Assembly: GCA_900553135.1 (NCBI GenBank)
Contig: USCO01000060.1
Location: forward strand, 1 to 11,767
Source: an uncultured Eubacteriales bacterium
GTDB taxonomy: Bacteria > Bacillota > Clostridia > Oscillospirales > Oscillospiraceae
Direction of reading: 5' to 3'
Length of the DNA: 11,767 nucleotides
The number at the start of each line of letters is the position of its first letter. The stretch's first letter is position 1. The notes beneath the pieces are model-generated. The model was not told where the DNA came from. It worked only from the letters and a program-made list of their open reading frames with translations, and made no database searches. The translations under genes were made by a program, and so were the position numbers. Below are positions 1-6,136 of this stretch, piece after piece.

Positions 1-9
1 CTGAAAAAG

Positions 10-52
10 AAAACCGAGGGAGTGACCATGTCCGGTCACTCCCTCGGTTTTT
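10..52. terminator. Bidirectional intrinsic terminator
   Basis: An 18-bp perfect inverted repeat (10-27 pairs with 34-51) closes a 6-nt loop (ATGTCC). The outer pairs are A:T, so the stem is flanked by a T-run on the plus strand (48-52) and, on the minus strand, by the complement of the A-run at 4-8. It can therefore stop transcription from both sides: an unseen plus-strand gene left of the window, and the mgtE-amidohydrolase transcript coming from the right. Confidence 0.9.
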
Positions 53-361
53 ACTCTAGATTCTAGGGGGTATTCCGCCGCCCGCCAACTACTGACCAAT
101 CCCTACGGCTGGTGGCAACCGGCGCGCTTTCCTCGTCCAGCCAGGCAGCCCTCCGGAGGCCTCCCAGCCAGCGGCAGCGGAGTCAATCAGCTGTATCGCC
201 CGCGCCGGATTCGAGGAACATGTCACAGGGATGCGTCCCCCGTAATGGGGTCCGGGGACGGCTGACTGGAGCCGTTAGGCGACTTGGAAGCTGTCCCCGG
301 CGCATCTTTGGTTCCTTTCTGTGCGAGCAGAAAGGAACACCCCGTCTTTCTCAAAATATGC
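53..361. other. Gene-free region with a structured element at 235-338
   Basis: I see no convincing gene in these 309 bases. Short open frames cross it, but they lack a ribosome binding site and a recognisable product. The right part is rich in stem-loops: gtcccc 235-240 with ggggac 254-259; ACGGCT 258-263 with AGCCGT 270-275 (6-nt loop); an alternative pairing of 254-257 with 295-298; and an 11-bp perfect stem 311-321/328-338 with loop TGCGAG. None is followed by a clear T-run on either strand, so they are not standard terminators. The element lies in what would be the 3' untranslated part of the amidohydrolase transcript. It may be one copy of a dispersed intergenic repeat; that is inference. 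Confidence 0.5.
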
Positions 362-1549
362 TTACTTCCCCAAATAATCCAATGTAAACTGCACCAGCAC
401 GGGGACGGCATACCGCAGAGTCTCGTCGGGGAACACGTTCTCCGCCACATGGATGCCCAACCCGCTGTTGGGGTCGGCGGGGTCGTGGGTACCCACAGAG
501 AACTGTACGCCCCGACCTCCGCAGGCCTCCAGCCACACGGAGAAGTCGTCCGAACCCATGGAGGGCTCAGAGAGCAGGGTGAGGTGCTCCTTCCCCAGGC
601 TCTCCTCCACCGCCCGGATGACCCGGTCGGCGATCTCGGGGTGGCTGATGATGGCGGGGATGTTCACATCCCGCTGTACCTCGCCCTTGGCGCCCAGGGC
701 GGCACAGCCCTCCTGGGTGATACGCTGGATGAGCCCCAGCAGGCGCTCCCGCTCCTGCTGGTCAAAGGCCCGCATGGCTCCCCGCATGGTCACCTGGTCG
801 GGGATGATGTTGGGAGCGGTTCCCCCGTGGATCTCTCCGATGGTGAGCACCGCCGGATGGGTGGGGCGGTTGGAACGGCTGACCACCGTTTGCAGCTGGG
901 TGATGAGGTAGGCACTTACCGCCACCGGGTCCACGCACCGGTAGGGATAGGCCCCGTGTCCCCCCTGGCCGGTGACGGTCCAGGTGAACACGTCGAAGCT
1001 GGCGTTGCTGGGGCCACGGCGCAGGCCGATCTGGCCCAGCTCCAGCAAGGGAACGCAGTGGAAGCCCACCACCGCCTCCGGGCGGTACCGGTCCAGCAGG
1101 CCGGTGTCCAGCATACGGTAGGCCCCTGAGCCCACCTCCTCGGCGCACTGGAAGATGAGCAGCACCGAGCCGTGGAGCTGCTCCCGCTGGGCGCACAGCA
1201 CCTTGGCCGTCAGCAACAGGGCGGCGGTATGGACATCGTGGCCGCAGGCGTGGCTCACTCCGGGGGTGCAGGAGGCATAGGGCAGGCCGGTGTTCTCCTG
1301 GATGGGCAGGGCGTCGATATCCTCCCGCAGGGCCAGCACCGGGCCGGGGGCACTCCCCTCAATGAGGGCGGCCACACCCGTCTCCAGGCCGGGCAGGTCC
1401 AGCACCCGGGCCCCGTATCCCGTCAAAAGCTCCCGCACCAGGCGGGTGGTCTCCACCTCCTGGTAGGCAAGCTCGGGTCGCTCGTGGAGAAAATGGCGCA
1501 GCTCCGCCGCCTTGGGGTACCACTCTTCCAGCTGTTCCTTCCAGTCCAT
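362..1549 (-). CDS. M20 family metallo-amidohydrolase (M20D, N-acyl-amino-acid/hippurate hydrolase-like)
   Basis: The 395-residue cytoplasmic protein has the usual length of the M20D amidohydrolases, which use two metal ions to cleave the amide bond of N-acyl amino acids. Visible family motifs are LREDIDALPIQE (73-84), SHACGHDVHTA (99-109), the CAEE segment (135-138), FHCVP (163-167), GGHGAYP (196-202) at the lid/dimerisation domain, the TAPNIIPD stretch (244-251), and MGSDDFS (331-337). Likely metal ligands are C102, H104, an E of 137/138, H164 and H367. The start is supported by AGGAGG just upstream. It begins 24 nt after the mgtE stop, so the two are probably cotranscribed. The exact substrate (hippurate, N-acetyl amino acid, indole-acetyl amino acid or other) cannot be read from the sequence. 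Minor departures from common motif forms (C for P before AEE; FHCVP for LHxxP) do not remove the predicted ligands. Confidence 0.92.
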   Translation of the reverse strand: MDWKEQLEEWYPKAAELRHFLHERPELAYQEVETTRLVRELLTGYGARVLDLPGLETGVAALIEGSAPGPVLALREDIDALPIQENTGLPYASCTPGVSHACGHDVHTAALLLTAKVLCAQREQLHGSVLLIFQCAEEVGSGAYRMLDTGLLDRYRPEAVVGFHCVPLLELGQIGLRRGPSNASFDVFTWTVTGQGGHGAYPYRCVDPVAVSAYLITQLQTVVSRSNRPTHPAVLTIGEIHGGTAPNIIPDQVTMRGAMRAFDQQERERLLGLIQRITQEGCAALGAKGEVQRDVNIPAIISHPEIADRVIRAVEESLGKEHLTLLSEPSMGSDDFSVWLEACGGRGVQFSVGTHDPADPNSGLGIHVAENVFPDETLRYAVPVLVQFTLDYLGK

Positions 1550-1573
1550 AGTTCCTCCTGTCCCCAGTCTCTG

Positions 1574-2923
1574 TTACAGAGCGAGCAGAGCGCTGGCAAT
1601 CTTGAAGTAGACCACCAGGGAGATGGCGTCCACGATGGTGGTGATGAGGGGGGCGGCCATGATGGCGGGGTCGGCATGGACCAGCTTTGCCGCCATGGGC
1701 AGCACGCCGCCCACCGTCTTGGCCAGCAGCACCGTGACAAACAGGGCCAGGGCCACGGTGAGGGCGATCATTTCGTTGCCGGGGTAGGTGATGATGAGGC
1801 GCACAAAGTTCACCGCGCTGAGCACCGCGCCCACCAGCAGGCTCACCCGAAACTCCTTCCAGAAGACCCGCAGGAAGTCCCGCAGTTCGATGTCGCCCAC
1901 GGCCATGCCGCGGATGACCAGGGTGCTGCTCTGGCTGCCGGCGTTTCCGCCGGTGTCGGTGAGCATGGGGATAAAGGTGACCAGCAGGGGCATGGCGGCA
2001 AAGGCGGCCTCGTACTGGCCCAGGATGCCGCCGGTGATCATGCCCGAGATCATCAGCACCAGCAGCCACAGGATACGGTGCTTGGCCAGGGTAAAGACGC
2101 CGGTCTTGAGATAGGGCTTCTCCGAGGGGGCCATGGCGGCCATCTTCTCAAAATCCTCGGTGGCCTCCTCCTCCATGACGTCCATGACGTCGTCCACGGT
2201 GACGATGCCCACCAGGCGGCCCTCTTTGTCCACCACGGGCAGGGAGATGAAGTCGTACTTCATCATCCGGGCCACCGCTTCCTCCTGGTCCTCGGTGGTC
2301 TCGGCAGTGATGACCTCGGTCTCCATGATGTCGGCGATGTGCTGCTCGTCCCGGGCCAGCAGCAGCTCCTTGATGGTGAGCACGCCCTCCAGGCGGCGGC
2401 CCGCGTCGGTGACGTAGCAGGTATACACGCTCTCAGAGTTCTCTCCCGTGCGGCGGATGTGGTCGATGGCCTGGGCGACCGTCATGCCCTGCTTCAGGTC
2501 GGTAAACTCGGCGGTCATAATGCTGCCCACCGAGCTGTCAGGGTAGTTCAGAAACTGGTTGATGAGCTTGCGGGTATCGGGGGAGGCGTTCTTCAGCACC
2601 CGCTTGACCACGTTGGCGGGCAGCTCCTCCAGCATATCCACCGCGTCGTCCACGTACAGCTCCTCCACCAGGGCGGTCACCTCCTGATCGGTGGCCGCGG
2701 TGATGATGACCTGCTGGGTCTCAGGGGGCAGGTCGGAGAAAACCTCCGCCGCGACCTCCTTGGGCAGGGTGCGGAAGGCCAGCAGCACCCGGTCCTGGGG
2801 CAGCTCCTCCAGAAATTCGGCGATATCCGCCTCGTTCTCCCGGGCCAGCGCCGCCCGGAGGGCATGGTAATCCCGGCGCTCCAGCAGCTCCAGCAGCGCC
2901 TGTACATTCATCTTCTTCTCCAT
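1574..2923 (-). CDS. mgtE: Magnesium transporter MgtE
   Basis: The 449-residue protein is a full-length MgtE, a homodimeric Mg2+ channel in the cytoplasmic membrane gated by intracellular Mg2+. Order of parts: acidic helical N-domain (about 10-125), two CBS domains (about 130-250), a plug helix (about 254-270), then five membrane helices (about 283-449). Diagnostic segments are PMLTDTGGNAGSQ (319-331) and the last-helix stretch DPAIMAAPLITTIVD. D432 lies at the same position number as the selectivity-filter aspartate of Thermus MgtE. AGGAGG lies 9 nt before the first ATG; a second ATG four codons later has weaker support. It leads a two-gene unit with the M20 amidohydrolase. Upstream is a leader of about 280 nt ending in an intrinsic terminator, so expression is probably controlled by premature termination. 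Confidence 0.97.
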   Translation of the reverse strand: MEKKMNVQALLELLERRDYHALRAALARENEADIAEFLEELPQDRVLLAFRTLPKEVAAEVFSDLPPETQQVIITAATDQEVTALVEELYVDDAVDMLEELPANVVKRVLKNASPDTRKLINQFLNYPDSSVGSIMTAEFTDLKQGMTVAQAIDHIRRTGENSESVYTCYVTDAGRRLEGVLTIKELLLARDEQHIADIMETEVITAETTEDQEEAVARMMKYDFISLPVVDKEGRLVGIVTVDDVMDVMEEEATEDFEKMAAMAPSEKPYLKTGVFTLAKHRILWLLVLMISGMITGGILGQYEAAFAAMPLLVTFIPMLTDTGGNAGSQSSTLVIRGMAVGDIELRDFLRVFWKEFRVSLLVGAVLSAVNFVRLIITYPGNEMIALTVALALFVTVLLAKTVGGVLPMAAKLVHADPAIMAAPLITTIVDAISLVVYFKIASALLAL

Positions 2924-2972
2924 ATGATGGTTCCTCCTGTTCCTAGTATCACAGCGAGGAAGTCACCCAATG

Positions 2973-3029
2973 GACAAACAAAACCGCGGCAAAGCGGCCA
3001 GACTTTTCCGTCCGGCTTCTTTCCGCGGT
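2973..3029 (-). terminator. Intrinsic terminator inside the mgtE leader
   Basis: Read on the minus strand, a long stem forms from ACCGCGG (3023-3029) with CCGCGGT (2983-2989), AAAG/CTTT (3019-3022 with 2991-2994, after a one-base bulge at 2990), and an inner 6-bp part (3011-3016 with 2997-3002, one G:U pair). It is followed directly by TTTTGTTTGT. It ends about 50 nt before the mgtE start codon and lies downstream of the mgtE promoter, so it must be read through for mgtE to be expressed. The upstream metal operon has its own hairpin at 3294-3335. Confidence 0.85.
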
Positions 3030-3065
3030 GACATTCACAAACAAAACGGCGCCTGATGCGCCCTG

Positions 3066-3158
3066 TCAGAGAGAAAACCGGGCGGCATCTATGCAGCGCT
3101 GGCGTAAGGGAACGTCACAGCTGTTGTCCATTTTCGTACTTCGTCCGCATAGGTCCAC
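3066..3158 (-). CDS. Possible 30-codon leader peptide upstream of mgtE
   Basis: A GTG codon lies 8 nt after a perfect AAAGGAGG (3167-3174), ideal spacing for translation. The frame runs 30 codons to TGA; the product begins VDLCGRSTKMDNSC, has three cysteines in all (C4, C14, C22) and ends in ARFSL. I do not recognise it. The ORF spans the pairing 3147-3152/3089-3094 and stops inside the loop of the 3055-3089 hairpin, so ribosome progress could decide which stem forms. An 11-codon ORF from ATG (3115-3150) overlaps in another frame, with a poorer site (AGGTGG, 4 nt). The purine-rich stretch may instead belong to an RNA sensor and not be translated. Confidence 0.4.
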   Translation of the reverse strand: MDLCGRSTKMDNSCDVPLRQRCIDAARFSL

Positions 3159-3207
3159 CTGTTTTTCCTCCTTTATCATCAATTTGCGGGGTTCTCCCGC
3201 AAGCTGG

Positions 3208-3236
3208 AGCATACCATATTTCATTCCCCAAGGCAA
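3208..3236 (-). promoter_or_regulatory. Promoter of the mgtE transcript
   Basis: On the minus strand TTGCCT (3231-3236) and TATGCT (3208-3213) are separated by exactly 17 nt, and the -10 is preceded by TGG (extended -10). The predicted start is near 3201. It lies past the metal operon's terminator hairpin, so mgtE has independent transcription. Confidence 0.75.
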
Positions 3237-3293
3237 CCCATTTTACAAAATGTTAAAGATTTCTTTCTTTTTGGCAAAATCCTTTCCAAAAGT

Positions 3294-3335
3294 AAGGCCC
3301 CGCCGGGGGAGAAATTCTTCTTCCGGCAGGGCCTT
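3294..3335 (-). terminator. Terminator of the metal-resistance operon
   Basis: A 13-bp stem (3323-3335 with 3294-3306, one G:U pair on the minus strand) begins 3 nt after the ATPase stop codon. The minus-strand tail TTACTTTTGG has only a short T-run. The plus-strand side has a stronger run of six T (3334-3339), so the hairpin may act in both directions. Confidence 0.7.
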
Positions 3336-3338
3336 TTT

Positions 3339-5273
3339 TCAACTTCTCAGCATACGGCTTGCATTCAGGATGGCCAGCACCGACACGCCCACGTCGGCAA
3401 ACACCGCCCACCACAGGCCCACCAGGCCAAAGGCAGACAGCACCAGCACGGCCAGCTTGATGCCGATGGCGAAGATGGTGTTTTCCTTCACCACTCGCAG
3501 GGTCTTGCGGGCAATGGCCACCGCCTGGGGCAGCTTGCTCAGGTCGTCGTCCATGAGCACCACGTCGGCGGCCTCGATGGCGGCGTCGGAACCCATGGCG
3601 CCCATGGCCACGCCCACGTCCGCCCGGGAGAGCACCGGGGCGTCGTTGATGCCGTCGCCCACAAAGGCCAGGGCGGTACCGGGGGCCTTCTCAGCCAGCA
3701 GGCGTTCCACCCACTCCACCTTATCTCCGGGGAGCAGCCCAGCGTGGACCTGGTCCAGGCCCAGGGCGCGGCCCACCGCCTCGCCCACCTGGGGCGCATC
3801 TCCGGTGAGCATCACGGTGCGGCTGACCCCCGCCTTCTTCAGCTGCTCCAGCGCCTCAGCGGCTCCGGGCTTCACCTGGTCGGCAATGACCAGGCAGCCG
3901 GCGTAGACCCCGTCCACCGCCACGTGGACCACGGTGCCCACGGGGTCCTCCCCCTGGGGCAGGGGGATGGCAAAGTGGGCCATCAGTTTCCGGTTGCCCG
4001 CCAGGACGGCGCGTCCGTCCACCTGGGCCCGGACGCCCATACCGGCCAGCTCCTCCACCTCTCCCAATCGGGACAGGTCCAGCTCCCCCGCCTGACGGCG
4101 GATGGCCTGGGAGATGGGGTGGGTGCTGTAGCCCTCGGCCAGGGCGGCCTTCTCCAGCAGCTCCCCCTCCTCCATGCCCTGAGGCAGGATCTGGGTGACG
4201 GAGAACTTGCCCTGGGTGAGGGTACCCGTCTTATCAAAGACCACGGTCTGGGTACGGGCCAGGGTCTCCAGGTAGTTGCCTCCCTTGACCAGGATGCCAC
4301 GGCGGGAGGCTCCGCCGATGCCCCCAAAGAAGCTCAGGGGGATGGAGATGACCAGGGCGCAGGGGCAGGAGACCACCAGGAAGTTCAGGGCACGGGTGAA
4401 CCACATATTCCAGGTGCCAAAGCCCAGCACCGGGGGCAGCACCGCCAGCACCACGGCGGCCACCACCACGGCGGGGGTATACACCCGGGCAAAGCGGGTG
4501 ATGAACTGCTCGCTTCTGGCCTTCTTGGCGGAGGAGTTTTCCACCAGGTCCAGGATGCGGGCCACGGTGGACTGTCCATAAGGTTTCTTCACCCGCACCC
4601 GCAGGGCGCCGGACAGGTTGACGCAGCCGCTGACCACCTCGTCGCCCACCCCCACGTCACGGGGCAGGGACTCGCCGGTGAGGGCGGCGGTATCCAGGGC
4701 GGAGGTGCCCTCCTCCACGGTGCCGTCCAGGGGGACCCGCTCGCCGGGCTTGACCAGGATGAGCTCCCCCACCTGGACCTCCTCCGGGTCCACCTGAACC
4801 AGGCCATCCTCCCGCTCCACGTTGGCAAAGTCGGGGCGGATGTCCATGAGCTGGGCGATGGAGCGGCGGCTGCGGTGGACGGCCACGCTCTGGAAGAGCT
4901 CGCCCACCTGGTAGAAGAGCATCACCGCCACGGCCTCGCCGTACTCCCCGCAGGCGAAAGCGCCCACGGTAGCCAGGGACATGAGGAAGTTTTCATCAAA
5001 GACCTGGCCGTTTTTGATGTTGCGCAGGGCCTTCCACAGCACATCCCAGCCAATGACCAGGTAGGGAATGAGGTACGCCAGGGGCTTGACGATCCCAAAG
5101 TCGTACCAGGTGTAGCCCGCCGCCAGCCAATCCGCCGGGGGCGTCCACTGGCCGGTAAAGTCCACCACCCAGTACTCCCCGGGATAGATCTGGTCGGGCA
5201 GGAGGGCCGCGGCCAGCAGCAAAAGGGCGCTGATGAGGATGCGCCAGAGGGTCTTTTTCTGTTTTCTTGTCAT
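3339..5273 (-). CDS. cadA: Zn/Cd/Pb-exporting P1B-type ATPase (CadA/ZntA type) lacking an N-terminal HMA domain
   Basis: The 644-residue membrane pump exports soft divalent metals using ATP. Visible landmarks: actuator TGES (199-202), membrane metal motif CPC (303-305), phosphorylated D347 in DKTGT, the nucleotide-domain HP (385-386), and hinge GDGIND (539-544). Membrane helices occur near 8-26, 62-82, 95-130, 265-283, 292-315 and 598-640. K606 and D627 in the last helices match the conserved Lys and Asp of the Zn/Cd/Pb subgroup (ZntA, CadA) and argue against a Cu pump. Family members often carry one or more N-terminal HMA domains; here there is none, and an HMA protein is encoded just upstream. 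A strong AAGGAGG lies 9 nt before the ATG. The 52-nt gap to the HMA gene contains a small GC hairpin (5302-5317) but no terminator. It is the last gene of the ArsR-controlled operon. Confidence 0.93.
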   Translation of the reverse strand: MTRKQKKTLWRILISALLLLAAALLPDQIYPGEYWVVDFTGQWTPPADWLAAGYTWYDFGIVKPLAYLIPYLVIGWDVLWKALRNIKNGQVFDENFLMSLATVGAFACGEYGEAVAVMLFYQVGELFQSVAVHRSRRSIAQLMDIRPDFANVEREDGLVQVDPEEVQVGELILVKPGERVPLDGTVEEGTSALDTAALTGESLPRDVGVGDEVVSGCVNLSGALRVRVKKPYGQSTVARILDLVENSSAKKARSEQFITRFARVYTPAVVVAAVVLAVLPPVLGFGTWNMWFTRALNFLVVSCPCALVISIPLSFFGGIGGASRRGILVKGGNYLETLARTQTVVFDKTGTLTQGKFSVTQILPQGMEEGELLEKAALAEGYSTHPISQAIRRQAGELDLSRLGEVEELAGMGVRAQVDGRAVLAGNRKLMAHFAIPLPQGEDPVGTVVHVAVDGVYAGCLVIADQVKPGAAEALEQLKKAGVSRTVMLTGDAPQVGEAVGRALGLDQVHAGLLPGDKVEWVERLLAEKAPGTALAFVGDGINDAPVLSRADVGVAMGAMGSDAAIEAADVVLMDDDLSKLPQAVAIARKTLRVVKENTIFAIGIKLAVLVLSAFGLVGLWWAVFADVGVSVLAILNASRMLRS

Positions 5274-5325
5274 GGACGAACTCCTCCTTGACAGGGTCGG
5301 CGGGGCGGACGGGCCCCTTGCCCCC

Positions 5326-5547
5326 TTACTTCACCAGGATCTCGCAGTCGGGCTCCACCTTTTTGCAGGCCTTCACGGCCTGCTTCACGATCTCGTCAAA
5401 GCGGGCGTCGTCCGCCTCCAGGGTGAGCTTCTGGGTCATAAAGCTGACGCTGGCGCTGGTGACGCCGTCGATGGCCTGAATGGCCCGCTCCATCTTGGCC
5501 GCGCAGTTGGCACAGTCCAGGTCCACCATTTTGAAGGTCTTTTTCAT
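5326..5547 (-). CDS. Free-standing heavy-metal-associated (HMA) domain protein
   Basis: The 73-residue protein is a single ferredoxin-like HMA domain with the metal-binding CxxC pair C12/C15 in DLDCANCAAKMERAI. It probably binds the metal handled by the ATPase encoded next and may deliver it to the pump or act as the missing N-terminal domain in trans. The ATG at 5547 is preferred: AAGGAG lies 9 nt before it. A TTG seven codons upstream (5568) overlaps this ribosome binding site and is unlikely to be the start. It sits 30 nt after the repressor stop codon and 52 nt before the ATPase start. The Asp preceding the first Cys suits Zn/Cd-type domains; a copper chaperone is less likely next to a CPC/K/D-type pump. 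Confidence 0.9.
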   Translation of the reverse strand: MKKTFKMVDLDCANCAAKMERAIQAIDGVTSASVSFMTQKLTLEADDARFDEIVKQAVKACKKVEPDCEILVK

Positions 5548-5577
5548 GTTGATCCGCTCCTTTTTCAAGTATCAGGC

Positions 5578-5949
5578 TTACTGGTTTTCCGGTCCTTCCA
5601 GGATATGCTCCATCCCCTGGCTGAGGATGCCCACCACATGGTCATCGGCCAGGGAGTAAAACAGGGTCTTGCCCTCCCGGCGGAATTTCACCAGCTTGCC
5701 GCCCTTCAGCACCCGCAGCTGGTGGGACACCGCCGACTGGCTCACGTTCAGCAGGCGGGCAATGTCACACACGCACAGCTCCGACTCCAGCAGAGCGTAC
5801 AGAATTTTGACCCGGGTGCTGTCCCCAAACATCTTAAACAGCTCGGCCAGGTCGTACAGGTTTTCCTCCGGGGGCAGCTGGTCCCGCACCTGATCCACAA
5901 CGTCCTGATGGACCTTGGTCTCCTGGCAGCAGAGTTCACGGTCGTCCAT
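5578..5949 (-). CDS. ArsR/SmtB family metal-sensing repressor (CadC-like)
   Basis: The 123-residue dimeric winged-helix repressor releases DNA when it binds metal. The recognition helix region reads SQSAVSHQLRVLKGGKLV (70-87). Two metal sites are visible: the alpha-3N type, with ELCVCD (C59, C61) plus N-terminal C7 and C8, which in CadC binds Cd/Pb/Bi; and the alpha-5 type, with D102, H104, H115 and E118 spaced exactly as in SmtB/CadC, the Zn allosteric site. A dual Cd/Pb and Zn sensor is therefore likely. The ATG at 5949 is preceded by AAGGAG at 6 nt; an upstream TTG (5967) overlaps that site and the operator and is rejected. It is first in the operon, with promoter and operator immediately upstream, so it represses its own transcription. 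Confidence 0.94.
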   Translation of the reverse strand: MDDRELCCQETKVHQDVVDQVRDQLPPEENLYDLAELFKMFGDSTRVKILYALLESELCVCDIARLLNVSQSAVSHQLRVLKGGKLVKFRREGKTLFYSLADDHVVGILSQGMEHILEGPENQ

Positions 5950-5966
5950 GGGCTTCTCCTTTCTCA

Positions 5967-5992
5967 AACATATGAATAATTGTTCATATGTT
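5967..5992. promoter_or_regulatory. 12-2-12 operator for the ArsR/SmtB repressor
   Basis: Half-sites AACATATGAATA (5967-5978) and TGTTCATATGTT (5981-5992) are inverted repeats matching at 11 of 12 positions around a 2-nt centre. This is the 12-2-12 ATATGAA/TTCATAT form known for SmtB, CzrA and CadC. It begins 1 nt downstream of the -10 box and covers the predicted start of transcription, so a bound repressor would block RNA polymerase. Confidence 0.88.
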
Positions 5993-5993
5993 G

Positions 5994-6022
5994 ATGATAC
6001 TCCTCCCGCCCCGCCCTGTCAA
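5994..6022 (-). promoter_or_regulatory. Promoter of the arsR-HMA-ATPase operon
   Basis: On the minus strand a perfect TTGACA (6017-6022) and TATCAT (5994-5999) are separated by 17 nt. The operator follows directly. Predicted start site is near 5987, giving a 5' untranslated leader of about 40 nt. Confidence 0.88.
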
Positions 6023-6050
6023 GGGGCGGAAAAAATTTTTTGAAAAAGAC

Positions 6051-6075
6051 GGAACCTTTTTTCTCCCGGACCGTC
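6051..6075 (+). promoter_or_regulatory. Candidate ECF-sigma promoter of the lipoprotein gene
   Basis: GGAAC (6051-6055) is followed by a run of six T and, after a 16-nt spacer, CGTC (6072-6075). This fits the AAC-(T-rich)-N16-CGTC pattern of ECF sigma factors such as Bacillus SigM/SigX/SigW. No good TTGACA/TATAAT pair was found on the plus strand between 6000 and 6136. It would give a leader of about 55 nt. Support is motif only. Confidence 0.45.
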
Positions 6076-6136
6076 AAAGCAATCGAATGAACAAACAGGT
6101 CCCTTGAGACCACACCATAGAAAAGGAGTTTTGACT

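Larger units (their letters stand above)
2924..3201 (-). promoter_or_regulatory. mgtE 5' leader, probable transcription attenuator or riboswitch of unknown class
   Basis: From the predicted start site near 3201 the leader holds, in order: a 7-bp hairpin (3196-3202 with 3184-3190, 5-nt loop); a strong ribosome binding site and short ORF; a long-range pairing (3147-3152 with 3089-3094); a 9-bp hairpin with one bulge (3080-3089 with 3055-3063); a competing 5-bp GC hairpin (3058-3062 with 3048-3052) that cannot coexist with it; and the terminator at 2973-3029. Exclusive stems upstream of a terminator are the usual layout of a sensing leader. The conserved M-box (ykoK) core AGGTGAGGCTCC is not found, so the class is unassigned. 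The structure was derived by eye. Confidence 0.5.

Noticed and set aside
112..387. Short frames in the left gene-free region
   Set aside because: No ribosome binding site, no family resemblance, and they run through stem-loops and into the end of the amidohydrolase gene.
1172..3031. Long plus-strand open frame (619 codons) opposite mgtE and the amidohydrolase gene
   Set aside because: Its product is a low-complexity Gly/His/Gln/Leu-rich chain, it lacks a ribosome binding site, and it lies antisense to two clear genes. It comes from the strong third-position G/C bias.
2924..3201. Canonical M-box (ykoK) or T-box riboswitch in the mgtE leader
   Set aside because: The M-box core (AGGTGAGGCTCC and the ATGGGTCAACA-like segment) is not found. 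A GTCACCGCGG stretch resembles part of a T-box antiterminator, but the preceding AGGGTGG is missing and it is the 5' arm of the terminator stem.
3744..5291. Long plus-strand open frame (515 codons) opposite the metal ATPase
   Set aside because: Same antisense artefact: Gly/His/Gln-rich, no domain, no ribosome binding site.
5548..5568. TTG start seven codons upstream for the HMA protein
   Set aside because: The extension is formed by the ribosome binding site of the ATG at 5547; the HMA domain begins right after that ATG.
6013..6041. CCGCCC/GGGCGG hairpin followed by A- and T-runs in the divergent region
   Set aside because: The T-run is separated from the stem by six A on the plus strand, and the stem contains the -35 box of the minus-strand promoter, so it is not a believable terminator.
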